Below the pieces are notes generated by a model, which was given only the letters and a program-made list of their open reading frames with translations, was not told the DNA's origin and did not search any database. Below, in pieces: positions 16,464 through 26,211 of a DNA stretch of 64,000 bases. The DNA comes from Thiocapsa marina 5811 (lineage in GTDB: Bacteria; Pseudomonadota; Gammaproteobacteria; Chromatiales; Chromatiaceae), in contig NZ_AFWV01000012.1 in NCBI RefSeq assembly GCF_000223985.1, positions 62,001-126,000 of the forward strand. The letters run 5' to 3'. Numbering within the stretch: the first letter of the stretch is position 1; each line of letters opens with the position of its first letter. The position numbers were made by a program, and so were the translations under genes.

Positions 16464-19181
16464 TCACGCAATCTCGTCGATCGGCGCGGCCTCGGTTCCC
16501 TGATCCAACCCGCTCCAGGGCGTGACGTCTTTGCGATAGCGGCGCATCACCAGATTCGCGATCAAACCCGTCCAGCCGGTTTGGTGTGCGGCACCCAGAC
16601 CCTCGCCGGTCTCGCCGTGGAAATACTCGTAAAAGCTCAGCAGGTCGCGCCAGTGGACATCGTCGTGCAGGTGTCCCTCGCGCACCAGGGCCGGGGGCGG
16701 GGTGCCGTTCGGCGGGCGGTAGAGATCGACCAGGCGCTCGGCGATCAGGGTGGCGATCTCGGCGAGGTTGAGTCGTTGGCCGTCCTTGCAGGCGACCGGG
16801 ACCTGAAAACCGGGCCCGAGAAAGCGGTGGTACTTCTCCAGTGCCTGCACGAGCGAGTAGTTGGTCGGCAGCCAGATCGGACCGCGCCAGTTGGAATTGC
16901 CGCCGAACAGGGGTGAGTTCGACTCGCCGGGCACGTATTCCATCAGCGCATCGCCGATGCCCGGGATGCGGCCCAGATGGGTCCGGGTTGCGTGGATTCG
17001 GCTGACACTGCGGATTCCGAAGGGCGAGAGGAACTGCTCCTCGTCGAGCAGGCGCTCCAGGATCCGCGGCAGCATGGTGTGATCGACCAAGGCGAGCAGG
17101 TGCTCGCCCCGATCGTTTTCCCAATCCGGACAGAGACAGACGGTGCTCCCCCGGAAGAGTCCGCCTTTGTGGGCGCTCAGCAGGTCGGCGAAGCGCGGCG
17201 CGTTGGCGAGGAGCCGCCGGTCGACGATCTCGGTGGCGAAGAGCGGGATGAGGCCGACCCAGGAGTAGACCTCGATGCGGTGACCGACCCCGTCCGGGGT
17301 GACCAGCAGATCCATGAAGAAGCCTTTCTCCTCGTCCCAGAGCGAGGGCATCCCGGTCTCCGGATTGCCGGCGATCGCCTCGCCGATGGCGAGGAACTGC
17401 TTGTAGCAGTGGATCGCCATCGGTTCGTAGTTGCGGTCCTTGGCGCAGAGCTCGAGGGCGATCACGGTCATGTCGAGACTGAACATGGCCATCCAGCCGG
17501 TCGCATCCGCCTGCTTGAGGCTATGGCCGGGCGGCAACGTCCGCGAGCGGTCGTAAACGGAGATGTTGTCCAGCCCGAGGAAGCCGCCTTCGAAGAGATT
17601 GTGTCCGTCGGCGTCCTTGCGGTTGATCCACCAGGCGAGGTTGAGCAGGAGCTTGTGGAAGACGCGTTCGAGAAAATCCAGGTCGCCCGTGCCGCGCTGG
17701 ACCCGCTCGGCGCGGAACACCTTGAGCGCGCCTTGGGCATGAACGGGCGGGTTGGCGTCGTCGAACCCCCACTCGTAGGCCGGGATCTGACCGTTCGGGT
17801 GCAGATAGCGATCCGAGAGCATCAGCTCGATCTGATGCTTGGCGAAGTCGACGTCCAGCAGGGCCAGGGCCGGGCAGTGATAGGCCAGATCCCAGGCGGC
17901 GAACCAGGGATACTCCCAGGCATCGGGCATGGAGATGATGTCGTGCGCCTTGAGATGTCGCCAATGGCGGTTGCGGCCCTGCCGTCGGGACTCGGGCGGC
18001 GGGAGCTGATCGCCGTCGAGCCAGCGTTCGACGTCGTAGTGATAGAACTGCTGGGTCCAGACCATGCCGGCGAGCGCTTGGCGGAGGATGCGGTGGTCCG
18101 TCGCGCTCGCCTCGGGAAGGAGATCGTCGTAGAAGACGGTGGTTTCGGATTGGCGGATGGAGAGCGTGCGCTCGCTGCGCGCGAACGGTGCGTCGAGCGG
18201 CTCGGCGCTGAGCACCAGATCGACCATGGCGTGCTGTTGCGGACCGACGCTCCAGTGGCCCCAGGGGGCGCACTTGGTGCCCGTGAGCGCAGGGTTGACT
18301 GCTGCCGTGTCGCCTTGAATCACGCGACGGTGAAAGGCGTCCTTGACGTAGGGTGAAGGGTTGGGACTGCCCCAGAGCAGCTCGGCGTTGGAGAGGTTCT
18401 CGGTGAAGAGCCGCTCGGCGGGATGGGTGCCGTAGAGGTGGTAGGTGCCGAGCGTCGGGTGCTGCGCCTCGACCGCCCAAGCGGCGCCGTTCGGGGCGGT
18501 TGCCGCCCGCAGAACGGGAGGCTCCGTTCCCTCGTCCCATGACCAGGTGTTGCGAAACCAGAGGGTCGGCAAGAGATGGATCTCGGCGACATCCGGGCCG
18601 CGATTCTTGAGATAGATGCGGATATGGATCTCGCGCGGCCCGGCCTTCGAATAGAAGACATCGACGTCCCAATACCGCTGCTCGTCGAAACAGCCGGTGT
18701 CGGTGAGCAGGTAGGGCGGATCCTCGCGGGAGCGTCGGGCGTTCTCCTCGATCAGCTCGCGGTAGGGGAATGGCGCCTGCGGATACTTGTAGAGATAGCG
18801 CAGGTAGCTCGCCGTGGGCAGCGCATCGCGATAGAACCAGCACTCCTTCACGTCCTCGCCGCGATTGCCCTGCGGTCCGGTGAGCCCGAAGGCGCGTTCC
18901 TTCAGAAAGGGGTCGCGCCCGTTCCAGAGGGCGATGGCAAAGCAGAGTCGCTGCTCGCGATCGCAGATGCCGCCGAGCCCGTCCTCGCTCCATCGGTAGG
19001 CGCGCGAGCGGGCCTGCTCGTGGGTGAAGTCGTCCCAGGCGGTGCCGTTCGGGCTATAGTCCTCGCGCACCGTTCCCCAAGCGCGCTCGGCGAGATACGG
19101 CCCCCAGAGGCGCCAGTCGGCACTCCCGCGGCGCGTGGCTTCCAGACGTTCGCGCTCGGCGTTGATCGGCGTGTCGCTCAC
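16464..19181 (-). CDS. Glucosidase, GH63-like (MGH1 type)
   Basis: A 905-residue cytoplasmic glycosidase. The N-terminal part (about 1-350) is beta-rich and begins INAERERLEATRRGSADWRL. The C-terminal part (about 380-880) is an (alpha/alpha) toroid with WEYPWFAAWDLAYHCPALAL, NPPVHAQGALKVFRAERVQR and SNWRGPIWLPTNYSLVQALE. This layout fits the bacterial GH63/MGH1 group annotated as glucosidase or mannosylglycerate hydrolase-like. It lies downstream of the debranching enzyme on the same strand, so both probably act on glycogen or related alpha-glucans. A repeat element separates the two. Confidence 0.82.
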   Translation of the reverse strand: MSDTPINAERERLEATRRGSADWRLWGPYLAERAWGTVREDYSPNGTAWDDFTHEQARSRAYRWSEDGLGGICDREQRLCFAIALWNGRDPFLKERAFGLTGPQGNRGEDVKECWFYRDALPTASYLRYLYKYPQAPFPYRELIEENARRSREDPPYLLTDTGCFDEQRYWDVDVFYSKAGPREIHIRIYLKNRGPDVAEIHLLPTLWFRNTWSWDEGTEPPVLRAATAPNGAAWAVEAQHPTLGTYHLYGTHPAERLFTENLSNAELLWGSPNPSPYVKDAFHRRVIQGDTAAVNPALTGTKCAPWGHWSVGPQQHAMVDLVLSAEPLDAPFARSERTLSIRQSETTVFYDDLLPEASATDHRILRQALAGMVWTQQFYHYDVERWLDGDQLPPPESRRQGRNRHWRHLKAHDIISMPDAWEYPWFAAWDLAYHCPALALLDVDFAKHQIELMLSDRYLHPNGQIPAYEWGFDDANPPVHAQGALKVFRAERVQRGTGDLDFLERVFHKLLLNLAWWINRKDADGHNLFEGGFLGLDNISVYDRSRTLPPGHSLKQADATGWMAMFSLDMTVIALELCAKDRNYEPMAIHCYKQFLAIGEAIAGNPETGMPSLWDEEKGFFMDLLVTPDGVGHRIEVYSWVGLIPLFATEIVDRRLLANAPRFADLLSAHKGGLFRGSTVCLCPDWENDRGEHLLALVDHTMLPRILERLLDEEQFLSPFGIRSVSRIHATRTHLGRIPGIGDALMEYVPGESNSPLFGGNSNWRGPIWLPTNYSLVQALEKYHRFLGPGFQVPVACKDGQRLNLAEIATLIAERLVDLYRPPNGTPPPALVREGHLHDDVHWRDLLSFYEYFHGETGEGLGAAHQTGWTGLIANLVMRRYRKDVTPWSGLDQGTEAAPIDEIA

Positions 19182-19192
19182 GAGAATCTCCT

Positions 19193-19385
19193 TAAACCGC
19201 GTCCAGAGTGAAATGCGTGGTGTTCATGTTGTGTCGGGCTCCGGGACGTTGACGACCTTTGTGGTGACGCGGCTAAAAATTTAATATTTTTTAAGACTTT
19301 AAAGCGCGCCGGCTCCCACGCTTGTCGGAGCTGGCGCGGCCATGCCGATCCAACAAACGACGCATACCGCACCGTGCGCGGTTTA
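19193..19385. repeat. Composite TAAACCGCG repeat element between two glycoside hydrolase genes
   Basis: Left half 19193-19275, AT-rich linker 19276-19299, right half 19300-19385. It fills almost the whole interval between the stop of the debranching enzyme (19383) and the ribosome site of the glucosidase. The diverged relic at 9807-10003 carries the same junction without this element, serving as an empty-site comparison. Confidence 0.8.
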
Positions 19386-21413
19386 AGTTGCGGTTGACCC
19401 TTTCCCGACGCGGATGCGCTCCAGCCGCGTCCAGGCATCCAGGATACAGGCGACCGACCAGGCTTGCGCCGGACAGCCGCGCGGCCGGTGAGGCGGGTCG
19501 CCGTCGAAGATCTCGGCGACGGTGCCGACCCCGCCGTCCCGAAGGTGATCGGGGATCGGGTCGAGCCGTGCTTGCGCCGCCGCCGCATCGCCGGTTACCC
19601 GATATTCCGCGAGGGCATAGTGCCCCAGCAGCCAGGCCCAGACCGTGCCTTGATGGTAGGCCGCATCGCGATGCCGGACATCCCCTTCGTAACGACCCCG
19701 ATACTCCGGGTCTTCTTGCGCCAAGGAGCGCAGGCCGAAGGGACAGAGTAGATGGCGTGCGCAGACCTCGACCACAGAGGCCCGGGCGGGCGGGTCGAGC
19801 GACGAGTGGGTCAGGCTGACCGCGAAGATCTGATTCGGGCGAATTCTCGAGTCGTTGCCGTCCGGGCCATCGATGACATCGTAGAGGCCCGTGCCGTCCG
19901 GACGCAGGAATCGGGTGAAGCCGGTCTGCGCTCGATCCGCCGCCCTGCGATAGGGCTGTGGATCGCGCCCGAGGCGCTCGGCGAAGTCGGCCATGACCCG
20001 CAGCCCGTGATACCAGAGTGCATTGATCTCCACCGGTTTGCCGATCCTCGGGGTCACCACCCAATCGTCGACCTTCGCATCCATCCAGGTGAGCTGCACA
20101 CCCGGCTCGCCGGCGCGGATCAGGCCGTCGCTCGGATCCATGCCGATCCCGTAGCGCGTTCCCTCGCGGTAGTGTGCGACGATCGACTCCAGGATCGGGA
20201 ACACCCGGGCGAGTGCGGCGAGATCGTCGGATGCCTCGATGTAGGCGCGCCAGGCGTCGATGGACCAGAGTGCGGCATCGACCGTATTGTAGACGGGGGT
20301 CTCGCCTGCGCCGGGGAAGCGATTCGGCAGCATGCCGCGATCGACGAAACCCGCGAAGGTCTCGAGGATCCGCCTGGCGATCTCGGGTCGGCCGGTCGCG
20401 AGCGTCAGCCCGGGCAGGGCGATCATGGTGTCGCGACCCCAATCCCCGAACCAGGGGTAGCCGGCCACGACGGACATCCCGGCGGGCCGCGGCTGGCGAG
20501 CGGACGCGGTGCCGATCGGCCGCTCGATCAGGAAGCTGTCGGCGGCGAGGATGAGCTGCTCGATCCAGGCGGGGACGTCCGGGATCTGGTTGAGATGTGT
20601 CCGTGCGGTCCGAACGAGCGCGCGATCCTGCTGGCGGAATCGCTCGAATGCCTGCTCGGGATCCGGCGCGACGCCGGTCTCGGTCTCGGGTGCGACCGTC
20701 GCCGACACACCGCGCCATGCCGTCGTGCTCAGTGACAGCTCGGCGAAACCGACACGCAACAGGTCTTGTCGATCCGGCAGACCGCGTTCGCGCTCGATCG
20801 GCAAGTCGAAGCGCTCGATCCAGGCGCGGTCGATCCGCATGCGTGCGCCGAAGGCCATCAGGTGGATGTCGTGTCCGTCGGCGCATCGGGCCGTCAAGCG
20901 CGCGTCGCCGTCGAGGGTCAGGATCGGATCGAAATCGCCCCTGTGCCCGATGTGGTGATGGTCGCGATCGGCGAGGAGCAGGGCGATGCGCAGGCGCGGT
21001 GCCGCGTCCGTGCGGCCTTGGACGAGCCGATAGACCGACCAGACGCTGTCCTCGCCCGGCGGCATCCAGATGCGTTGCTCGACCAAGAGATCGCCGCAAG
21101 CCCAGCTCCAAACCGGCATACGCCCGTCGAGCCGAAAGGAGTCGATCAGCGAATGACCGTCCGGCTCGACGCAACCGTCGGCCCAGCGGTTGGTGAAGAG
21201 GGGCCAATGTCGCTCCCCGTCGATCAGGGTCGCGTCCAGCTTCGCGACCTGCAGCCGACGACCGAGCGGCGGATCGATCGTTGCGGTCAGGAGCCCGTGG
21301 TAGCCGCGGGTCAGGCTGCCGGCAACGGTGCCTGCGGCATAGCCGCCGCGGCCGTTGGTGATCCACCACTCATGGTGCTCGGCTCGGTCCAGTTCGGCTG
21401 AGGGTTTGGTCAT
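19383..21413 (-). CDS. Amylo-alpha-1,6-glucosidase (glycogen debranching enzyme, GH133-like)
   Basis: A 676-residue enzyme. The N-terminal domain opens EWWITNGRGGYAAGTVAGSL and TRGYHGLLTATIDPPLGRRL, the hallmark of archaeal/bacterial-type debranching enzymes. The catalytic toroid includes VVAGYPWFGDWGRDTMIALP, MLPNRFPGAG and AYHQGTVWAWLLGHYALAEY. It removes alpha-1,6-linked glucose from limit dextrins. I chose ATG 21413 (MTKPSAELDR); a GTG 99 bases earlier would overlap the divergent ATPase gene. The C-terminal codons are nearly duplicated at 9857-10003. Confidence 0.88.
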   Translation of the reverse strand: MTKPSAELDRAEHHEWWITNGRGGYAAGTVAGSLTRGYHGLLTATIDPPLGRRLQVAKLDATLIDGERHWPLFTNRWADGCVEPDGHSLIDSFRLDGRMPVWSWACGDLLVEQRIWMPPGEDSVWSVYRLVQGRTDAAPRLRIALLLADRDHHHIGHRGDFDPILTLDGDARLTARCADGHDIHLMAFGARMRIDRAWIERFDLPIERERGLPDRQDLLRVGFAELSLSTTAWRGVSATVAPETETGVAPDPEQAFERFRQQDRALVRTARTHLNQIPDVPAWIEQLILAADSFLIERPIGTASARQPRPAGMSVVAGYPWFGDWGRDTMIALPGLTLATGRPEIARRILETFAGFVDRGMLPNRFPGAGETPVYNTVDAALWSIDAWRAYIEASDDLAALARVFPILESIVAHYREGTRYGIGMDPSDGLIRAGEPGVQLTWMDAKVDDWVVTPRIGKPVEINALWYHGLRVMADFAERLGRDPQPYRRAADRAQTGFTRFLRPDGTGLYDVIDGPDGNDSRIRPNQIFAVSLTHSSLDPPARASVVEVCARHLLCPFGLRSLAQEDPEYRGRYEGDVRHRDAAYHQGTVWAWLLGHYALAEYRVTGDAAAAQARLDPIPDHLRDGGVGTVAEIFDGDPPHRPRGCPAQAWSVACILDAWTRLERIRVGKGSTAT

Positions 21414-21487
21414 GGGAGAACGCTCGGTTTGTTCGACAGGGTGTCGGAAGGGTTGCAAATCCGGCACTCTAGTCCAGAATTGCAAAA

Positions 21488-22155
21488 ATGATTCCCCGCC
21501 ATCTTGCGACACCTCTCGAGCATCGACTCAGCCGGTTTCCGGCTGTCGCCTTGCTCGGTCCTCGCCAGGTCGGCAAGACGACCTTGGCGATGTCGTGCCG
21601 CGCGGCCGACGATGCACTCTACCTGGATCTGGAGAATCCGGCCGATCTCGACAAGCTTTCGGATCCTCGGGGCTACCTCGAGGGGCGTCGCGGCCGTTTG
21701 ACGATCATCGACGAGCGAACGTCAAGAAGCGCCTCGTCAAATCGCCCAAGGTGTACGTGCGCGACAGCGGGCTGGTCCACACCCTGTTGCGATTGGACAC
21801 GCTCGACGACCTGCTCGGACACCCGGTCGCCGGCATGAGCTGGGAGGGGTTCGTCATCGAAACCCTGTTGAGGGCCGCGCCCGAACGAACCCAAGCGAGC
21901 TTCTACAGAACCGCAACCGGGGTGGAAATGGACCTGGTGCTCGAACTGCCGGGTAACCGGCTCTGGGCCGTCGAGATCAAACGCGGCCTAGCGCCCAAGA
22001 CCGAGCCGGGCACGCGTACGGCCCTCGAAGACCTGAAGCCCGACCGAGCCTTTCTGGTCTACTCCGGTGATGAACGCTACCCGAGAGGTGGCGGAATCGA
22101 GACGATCGGGTTACGCCAATTGGCGCAAGAGCTGGCAATGCTGGACGCGGCGTGA
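21488..22155 (+). pseudogene. AAA+ ATPase with DUF4143-type C-terminus, internally deleted
   Basis: The N-terminal frame encodes a Walker A (LLGPRQVGKTTLA) and LTIIDE (Walker B). At about 21720 the sequence jumps, in a different frame, to NVKKRLVKSPKVYVRDSGLV and SWEGFVIETLLRAAPERTQA with VEIKRG near the end, the DUF4143/nuclease-like C-terminus. The expected middle (roughly 150 residues) is absent and the frame is lost, so the gene is dead. Family members are about 400 residues. Confidence 0.8.
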
Positions 22156-22241
22156 GGCGCGATGGTCATTCGGTGTTGCCGAGCATCGCGCTCGATGTCC
22201 GGAGGCGTTCACTCCCGGCTAAACAGCGTCACCCGCGTGGG

Positions 22242-22670
22242 TCAAAGATATAGCGCTCGGAGCGCATCGGAATCGACGATGTGCAGATGTATTCGGTCGT
22301 CGCCGTCGTCGCACGCGGCGGCAAAGGCATCTCTGATTCCACCCGCATCCCCGGTCGAGAGTCCGTCCAAGCCGATCACCAGCCTGAACCGATTCATGCG
22401 TGCGTCATCGCGGTCGATCCGTCCCGACAGTGTCCACGCGTGAATGCCGCGATTCACGTCCTCGACGGACACGCCTTCGACCACATGGATCAGCAGTCGC
22501 CCTCCGATCGCGATCCGCCGAACGCTGCCGCCGCACGGCAGCGCCGGCCCCTCTCGCATCTCGACCCGCTCGAAGACCGCGTCCGGGCAGGTGCAGCCGA
22601 GCGTTCCGCGAACGAAACGCTCGAGCTCCGCACGTGCCGGACCCGACCCATCAGGGACGGATGTAGACAT
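22242..22670 (-). CDS. Conserved hypothetical protein downstream of dsrE-like gene
   Basis: A 142-residue protein starting within the end of the DsrE-like gene (20-bp overlap), so translationally coupled. It contains a Cys pair (TLGCTCPDAVF) and a C-terminal DDRIHLHIVDSDALRALYL. No signal peptide. I do not recognise a named family. The coupling implies a shared role with the DsrE-like protein, perhaps sulfur or redox related. Confidence 0.6.
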   Translation of the reverse strand: MSTSVPDGSGPARAELERFVRGTLGCTCPDAVFERVEMREGPALPCGGSVRRIAIGGRLLIHVVEGVSVEDVNRGIHAWTLSGRIDRDDARMNRFRLVIGLDGLSTGDAGGIRDAFAAACDDGDDRIHLHIVDSDALRALYL

Positions 22671-23076
22671 AACCCTGCGATTGCAGCTCCCCGATCCGGG
22701 TCACCCCACCCTGACTCACCTCGACGAATCCGGGCAGCAGCTCGTCGAGCTCCAGGTTGAACCCCTTGAGCGTGTTGCCGCACATCTCGAAGGCGACGCC
22801 CTGCTCTTGCAGCGACGCCACGCCGGAGCTCACCCTCTCCGTCGCTTCGATCTCGTTCAAGGCGTTGATCGCCGGCCCGTGCACGACCAGAACCATGTTG
22901 ACGTTCTCGGGCCCACCGACCCCGTCGATATGATTCTGCATGTTGTTCAGCACGAAAGCCGCGCGATCCGGCTCCGAGAGGTGGTAGACGACATTAAGCT
23001 TTTCCGCCGCAACAGCAGCAGACGAGATGCCGATCAGTGCAACCAGCAAGGCAACAATCCGGACAGTCTTCATCAT
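22651..23076 (-). CDS. Periplasmic DsrE-family protein
   Basis: A 141-residue protein with a Sec signal peptide (MMKTVRIVALLVALIGISSA, cleavage near AVAA-E). It then has a DsrE/F-like alpha/beta domain: KLNVVYHLSEPDRAAFVLNN, NVNMVLVVHGPAINAL and FEMCGNTLKGFNLE, whose single Cys is in the position used by many DsrE-like sulfur carriers. GAGGAGG precedes the start. Cytoplasmic DsrE proteins trade sulfur; this exported branch is poorly understood. It is cotranscribed with the following hypothetical gene. Confidence 0.78.
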   Translation of the reverse strand: MMKTVRIVALLVALIGISSAAVAAEKLNVVYHLSEPDRAAFVLNNMQNHIDGVGGPENVNMVLVVHGPAINALNEIEATERVSSGVASLQEQGVAFEMCGNTLKGFNLELDELLPGFVEVSQGGVTRIGELQSQGYVYIRP

Positions 23077-23388
23077 GCAATCCTCCTCTGTATCATTGTT
23101 ATTCGAGTCGTGACGGCCAAGTCTCTCGGCTGTCGCGTCACCGCTCGATCAGGGTCGAGTCCTGTTTAGTCACGGTTTAGAAACCACTTAGCCATTCCGG
23201 TTCATTCTCCACTCTCCCCGACCCCTCTCCCGCGAGAGGCGAGGGGCTAAGATGGATCGCTTTTTATTGAACGGTTGCTTGCTTTTTCTCCTCTACACCT
23301 CGATCGCGTCAACGCCGTCGTCTCGGAGATCTCAAGGCGTCCGGTTCTCCACTCAACCGCACAGCAACCCCCGAGACGCGATCGAGTC
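23077..23388. other. Intergenic region with long inverted repeat after phoH-like gene
   Basis: No gene. A 12-bp inverted repeat, CTCGATCGCGTC at 23298-23309 and GACGCGATCGAG at 23375-23386, begins two bases beyond the end of the PhoH gene, with about 65 nt between the arms. A smaller CTCTCCCGCGAGAG hairpin lies near 23227. The promoter of the DsrE-like operon should be here. Confidence 0.45.
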
Positions 23389-24810
23389 TTAAAGCTCCTG
23401 CGACGCAAAATCCGCCAACCGCGACCGCTCCCCGCGCATCAGCGTGATGTGTCCGCTGTGCGGCCACTGCTTGAAACGGTCCACCACGTAGGTCAGGCCG
23501 GAGGTGGTCTCGGTCAAGTATGGCGTATCGATCTGGCTGATGTTTCCGAGACACACGAACTTGGTGCCCGGGCCGGAGCGGGTGATGAGGGTCTTCATCT
23601 GCTTGGCGGTGAGGTTCTGCGCCTCGTCCAGGATGATGTATTTGTTCAGGAAGGTACGCCCGCGCATGAAGTTGAGCGAGGAGATGCGGATCCGGTTGCG
23701 GATCAGATCGTTGGTCGCCGCGCGGCCCCATTCGCCGCCCTCGGGCTTGGTGAGCACCTCGAGGTTGTCCATGAGCGCACCCATCCAGGGCGTCATCTTC
23801 TCCTCCTCGGTGCCGGGCAGGAACCCGATGTCCTCGCCGACCGGGACCGTCACCCGTGTCATGATGATCTCGCGGTAGAGGTTACGGTCCAGCACCTGGG
23901 CGAGACCCGCGGCCAGTGCAAGGAGCGTCTTGCCGGTCCCTGCGGCCCCGAGCAGGGTGACGAAATCCAGGTCCGGATCCATCAGCATGTTGAGCGCGAA
24001 GTTCTGCTCGCGGTTGCGCGCCGTGATGCCCCAGACCCCGTGGCGTTGCAGTCGATAGTCGTCGACCAGCTCGATGACGGCCTCGGTCTCGCTGGGCTTC
24101 TCGCGTACGATCGCCTCGAAGGCGCCGTCCTCGCCCAGAGCGAGACATTCGGCGGGATACCAGTCCGCGATGTCCGGCCCGGAGACGCGATAGAGCGTGC
24201 GACCCTCCTCCTTCCAGGCAGCGAGCGACTTCTCGTGGTGCTCCCAGAAATCCTCCGGGAGTGCCTCCAATCCCGTGTAGAGCAGGTTGACGTCGTCGAG
24301 GACCTGGTCGTTGGAGTAGTCCTCCGCCGGGATGCCGAGCACCGCCGCCTTGATGCGCAGGTTGATGTCTTTGGAGACGATAATGACCTGACGATCGGTC
24401 CGTCGCTTGCTCAACGCCTGTGCGGTGCCCAGGATGTTGTTGTCCGCTCCGCTGCCCGGCAGCGAGGCCGGCAGCTTCAGATCGAGCGGCTCGGTTTGAA
24501 AGAAAAGCCGTCCGGTGGACGGCTGCGCGATGCCGCCGCCGGCCGAGACCGGGCCGATCAGAAGGCCCGCGTCGATCTCGTCCTTGTCCGCGTCGGACAT
24601 GAGCTGATCGAGAAACCGACTGACCTGGCGGACGTTGCGCGCGACCTCGGACAAGCCCTTCTTTCCGTGATCGAGCTCTTCGAGCACGATCATGGGCAGG
24701 AAGATGTCGTGCTCCTGGAAACGAAAGATCGCAGTGGGGTCGTGCATCAGCACGTTGGTGTCCAGAACGAAGAGGCAGGTCTTGTCGTTTTCGCGTTTGA
24801 TCATGGGCAT
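23389..24810 (-). CDS. PhoH-family ATPase with N-terminal PIN domain
   Basis: A 473-residue protein. The N-terminal PIN nuclease-like domain (about 12-150) begins FVLDTNVLMHDPTAIFRFQE with IVLEELDHGKKG. The C-terminal PhoH-like ATPase (about 235-470) has Walker A LLGAAGTGKTLLALAAG and Walker B IILDEAQNLTAKQ. This PIN-PhoH architecture (YlaK/PhoH2-like) is associated with RNA cleavage and unwinding. It seems to be a single gene with its own promoter, followed by a long inverted repeat. Confidence 0.9.
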   Translation of the reverse strand: MPMIKRENDKTCLFVLDTNVLMHDPTAIFRFQEHDIFLPMIVLEELDHGKKGLSEVARNVRQVSRFLDQLMSDADKDEIDAGLLIGPVSAGGGIAQPSTGRLFFQTEPLDLKLPASLPGSGADNNILGTAQALSKRRTDRQVIIVSKDINLRIKAAVLGIPAEDYSNDQVLDDVNLLYTGLEALPEDFWEHHEKSLAAWKEEGRTLYRVSGPDIADWYPAECLALGEDGAFEAIVREKPSETEAVIELVDDYRLQRHGVWGITARNREQNFALNMLMDPDLDFVTLLGAAGTGKTLLALAAGLAQVLDRNLYREIIMTRVTVPVGEDIGFLPGTEEEKMTPWMGALMDNLEVLTKPEGGEWGRAATNDLIRNRIRISSLNFMRGRTFLNKYIILDEAQNLTAKQMKTLITRSGPGTKFVCLGNISQIDTPYLTETTSGLTYVVDRFKQWPHSGHITLMRGERSRLADFASQEL

Positions 24811-24991
24811 CGGCTACCGGAGCGCCGCACCGGAGCACTCGGCAGCGGCGATCGATCGGGTGGAGGAGGGGATTTGCGTCTCTCGGCGGGGCCGATCGAG
24901 AGGGGATCGACACAGACGCGTGCGTCGATCCCGTCTCGCTCCGGGGTGCCGCGACCTCCGCGCGGGTGGACGCGGCACCGCGAAGCGCGAC

Positions 24992-25465
24992 CTAGCCGGC
25001 CTTGAGTCGTTGCGCCGCGGTGAGCACGGCGGCCACGTGGTCCTTGACCTTGACCCCGCGCCATTCCTCGCGCAGCACGCCTTCGGCATCGATCAGGAAG
25101 GTACTGCGCTCGACCCCGAGGCTCTCTTTGCCGTACATCTTCTTCATCTTGATGACATCGAATGCCTTACAGAGCGTTTCGTCCTTGTCCGAGAGCAGAT
25201 CGAAGGGGAAGGATTGCTTGGCCTTGAAGTTGTCCTGGGCCTTGATGCCGTCGCGCGAGGCGCCGAGGATCTGCGTATCGGCCGCCGCGAAGGCGTCCGC
25301 CGCATCGCGAAAATCCTGGCCTTCCTGCGTACAGCCGGGCGTGCTGGCCTTGGGGTAGAAATAGAGGACGAGGTTCTTGCCGCGGTAGTCCGAGAGCTTC
25401 ACGCTCTTCTCGCCCGTGGCGGGCAGCTCGATATCCGGAATGGTTTCGCCGATCGCGACGCTCAT
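24992..25465 (-). CDS. bcp: Thioredoxin-dependent peroxiredoxin, BCP/PrxQ type
   Basis: A 157-residue peroxiredoxin. The active-site motif YFYPKASTPGCTQEGQDFRD carries the peroxidatic Cys. It lacks the adjacent second Cys seen five residues later in PrxQ; another Cys occurs in ETLCKAFDV. It reduces H2O2 and organic peroxides using thioredoxin. ATG 25465 is preceded by an ideal GGAGGT; a slightly earlier ATG includes that ribosome site and is rejected. Confidence 0.92.
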   Translation of the reverse strand: MSVAIGETIPDIELPATGEKSVKLSDYRGKNLVLYFYPKASTPGCTQEGQDFRDAADAFAAADTQILGASRDGIKAQDNFKAKQSFPFDLLSDKDETLCKAFDVIKMKKMYGKESLGVERSTFLIDAEGVLREEWRGVKVKDHVAAVLTAAQRLKAG

Positions 25466-25671
25466 GCTGGGTACCTCCACTCTCGAGTGATGATGGTGTG
25501 CGGTGGATTTGGTGGCGGCCCGCGGCGTTTTATACCGGCCTCGATCCTGGAACCCGCCGAATTCTGCGCCGGCGCTGGTGGACTGCGCTGCGCTTGTCCA
25601 CCCTACAGCGCTTGTCCACCCTCGCGCACGGCCCTTCGTACCGCCCGGCGCACCTTTTCAGCCGGTCGGAC

Positions 25672-26211
25672 TCAGCCCTTGATCGGCTCGAGCACCGCGT
25701 CGAGGTTCAGCCCGTCGCAGTAATCCATGAACTCCTCGCGCAGACCGGCGATGTGCATGTCCGACGGGATACCGACCGTCATGTGTACCGCGAACATGGT
25801 GGTCCCGGTGTGGGCCGCGGCGTAGGTGGAGGTCGACATATCCTCAATGTTGATCTTGCGCTCGGAAAAGAAGCCGGCGAGGTTGTTGACGATCCCGGGA
25901 TGGTCCATCGAGATCACGTCGACCGCGTACGGAAGCAGATTTCGGCCGGTGGCGCGTTCGCCGGTGCGCTTGGAGATGATCGTCATCCCGAGCTGGCGCT
26001 CGAGCTCCGGGAGGGCATTTTCGATCTTGGCCAACGTGTTCCATTTGCCTTCGACCAAGAGGATCGCCGCAAACTCGCCGCCGAGGACCGTCATGCGGCT
26101 GTCCTCGATATTGCAACCGTGCTCGAGCACGGTTTTGGAAATCTGGTTGACGATACCCGGGTGGTCTTCGCCGAGTGCCGAGATCACGAGGTAGGTCTTC
26201 TGCTTGGTCAT
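25672..26211 (-). CDS. gcvR: GcvR-like protein with two ACT domains
   Basis: A 179-residue protein made of two ACT repeats. The first begins TYLVISALGEDHPGIVNQIS and the second VDVISMDHPGIVNNLAGFFS. This layout matches glycine cleavage system transcriptional repressors (GcvR) and related regulators acting with GcvA. It is next to bcp, the order often seen in gammaproteobacteria, where gcvR precedes bcp. It may bind an amino acid such as glycine. Confidence 0.85.
   Translation of the reverse strand: MTKQKTYLVISALGEDHPGIVNQISKTVLEHGCNIEDSRMTVLGGEFAAILLVEGKWNTLAKIENALPELERQLGMTIISKRTGERATGRNLLPYAVDVISMDHPGIVNNLAGFFSERKINIEDMSTSTYAAAHTGTTMFAVHMTVGIPSDMHIAGLREEFMDYCDGLNLDAVLEPIKG

Noticed and set aside
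16977-18356. Long open frame opposite the glucosidase gene, and similar ones opposite the debranching enzyme, PhoH, hupT, nifS and GlpQ genes
   Set aside because: The other strand encodes recognisable conserved enzymes. These frames are Val/Asp/Gly/Arg-rich antisense shadows common in GC-rich DNA.
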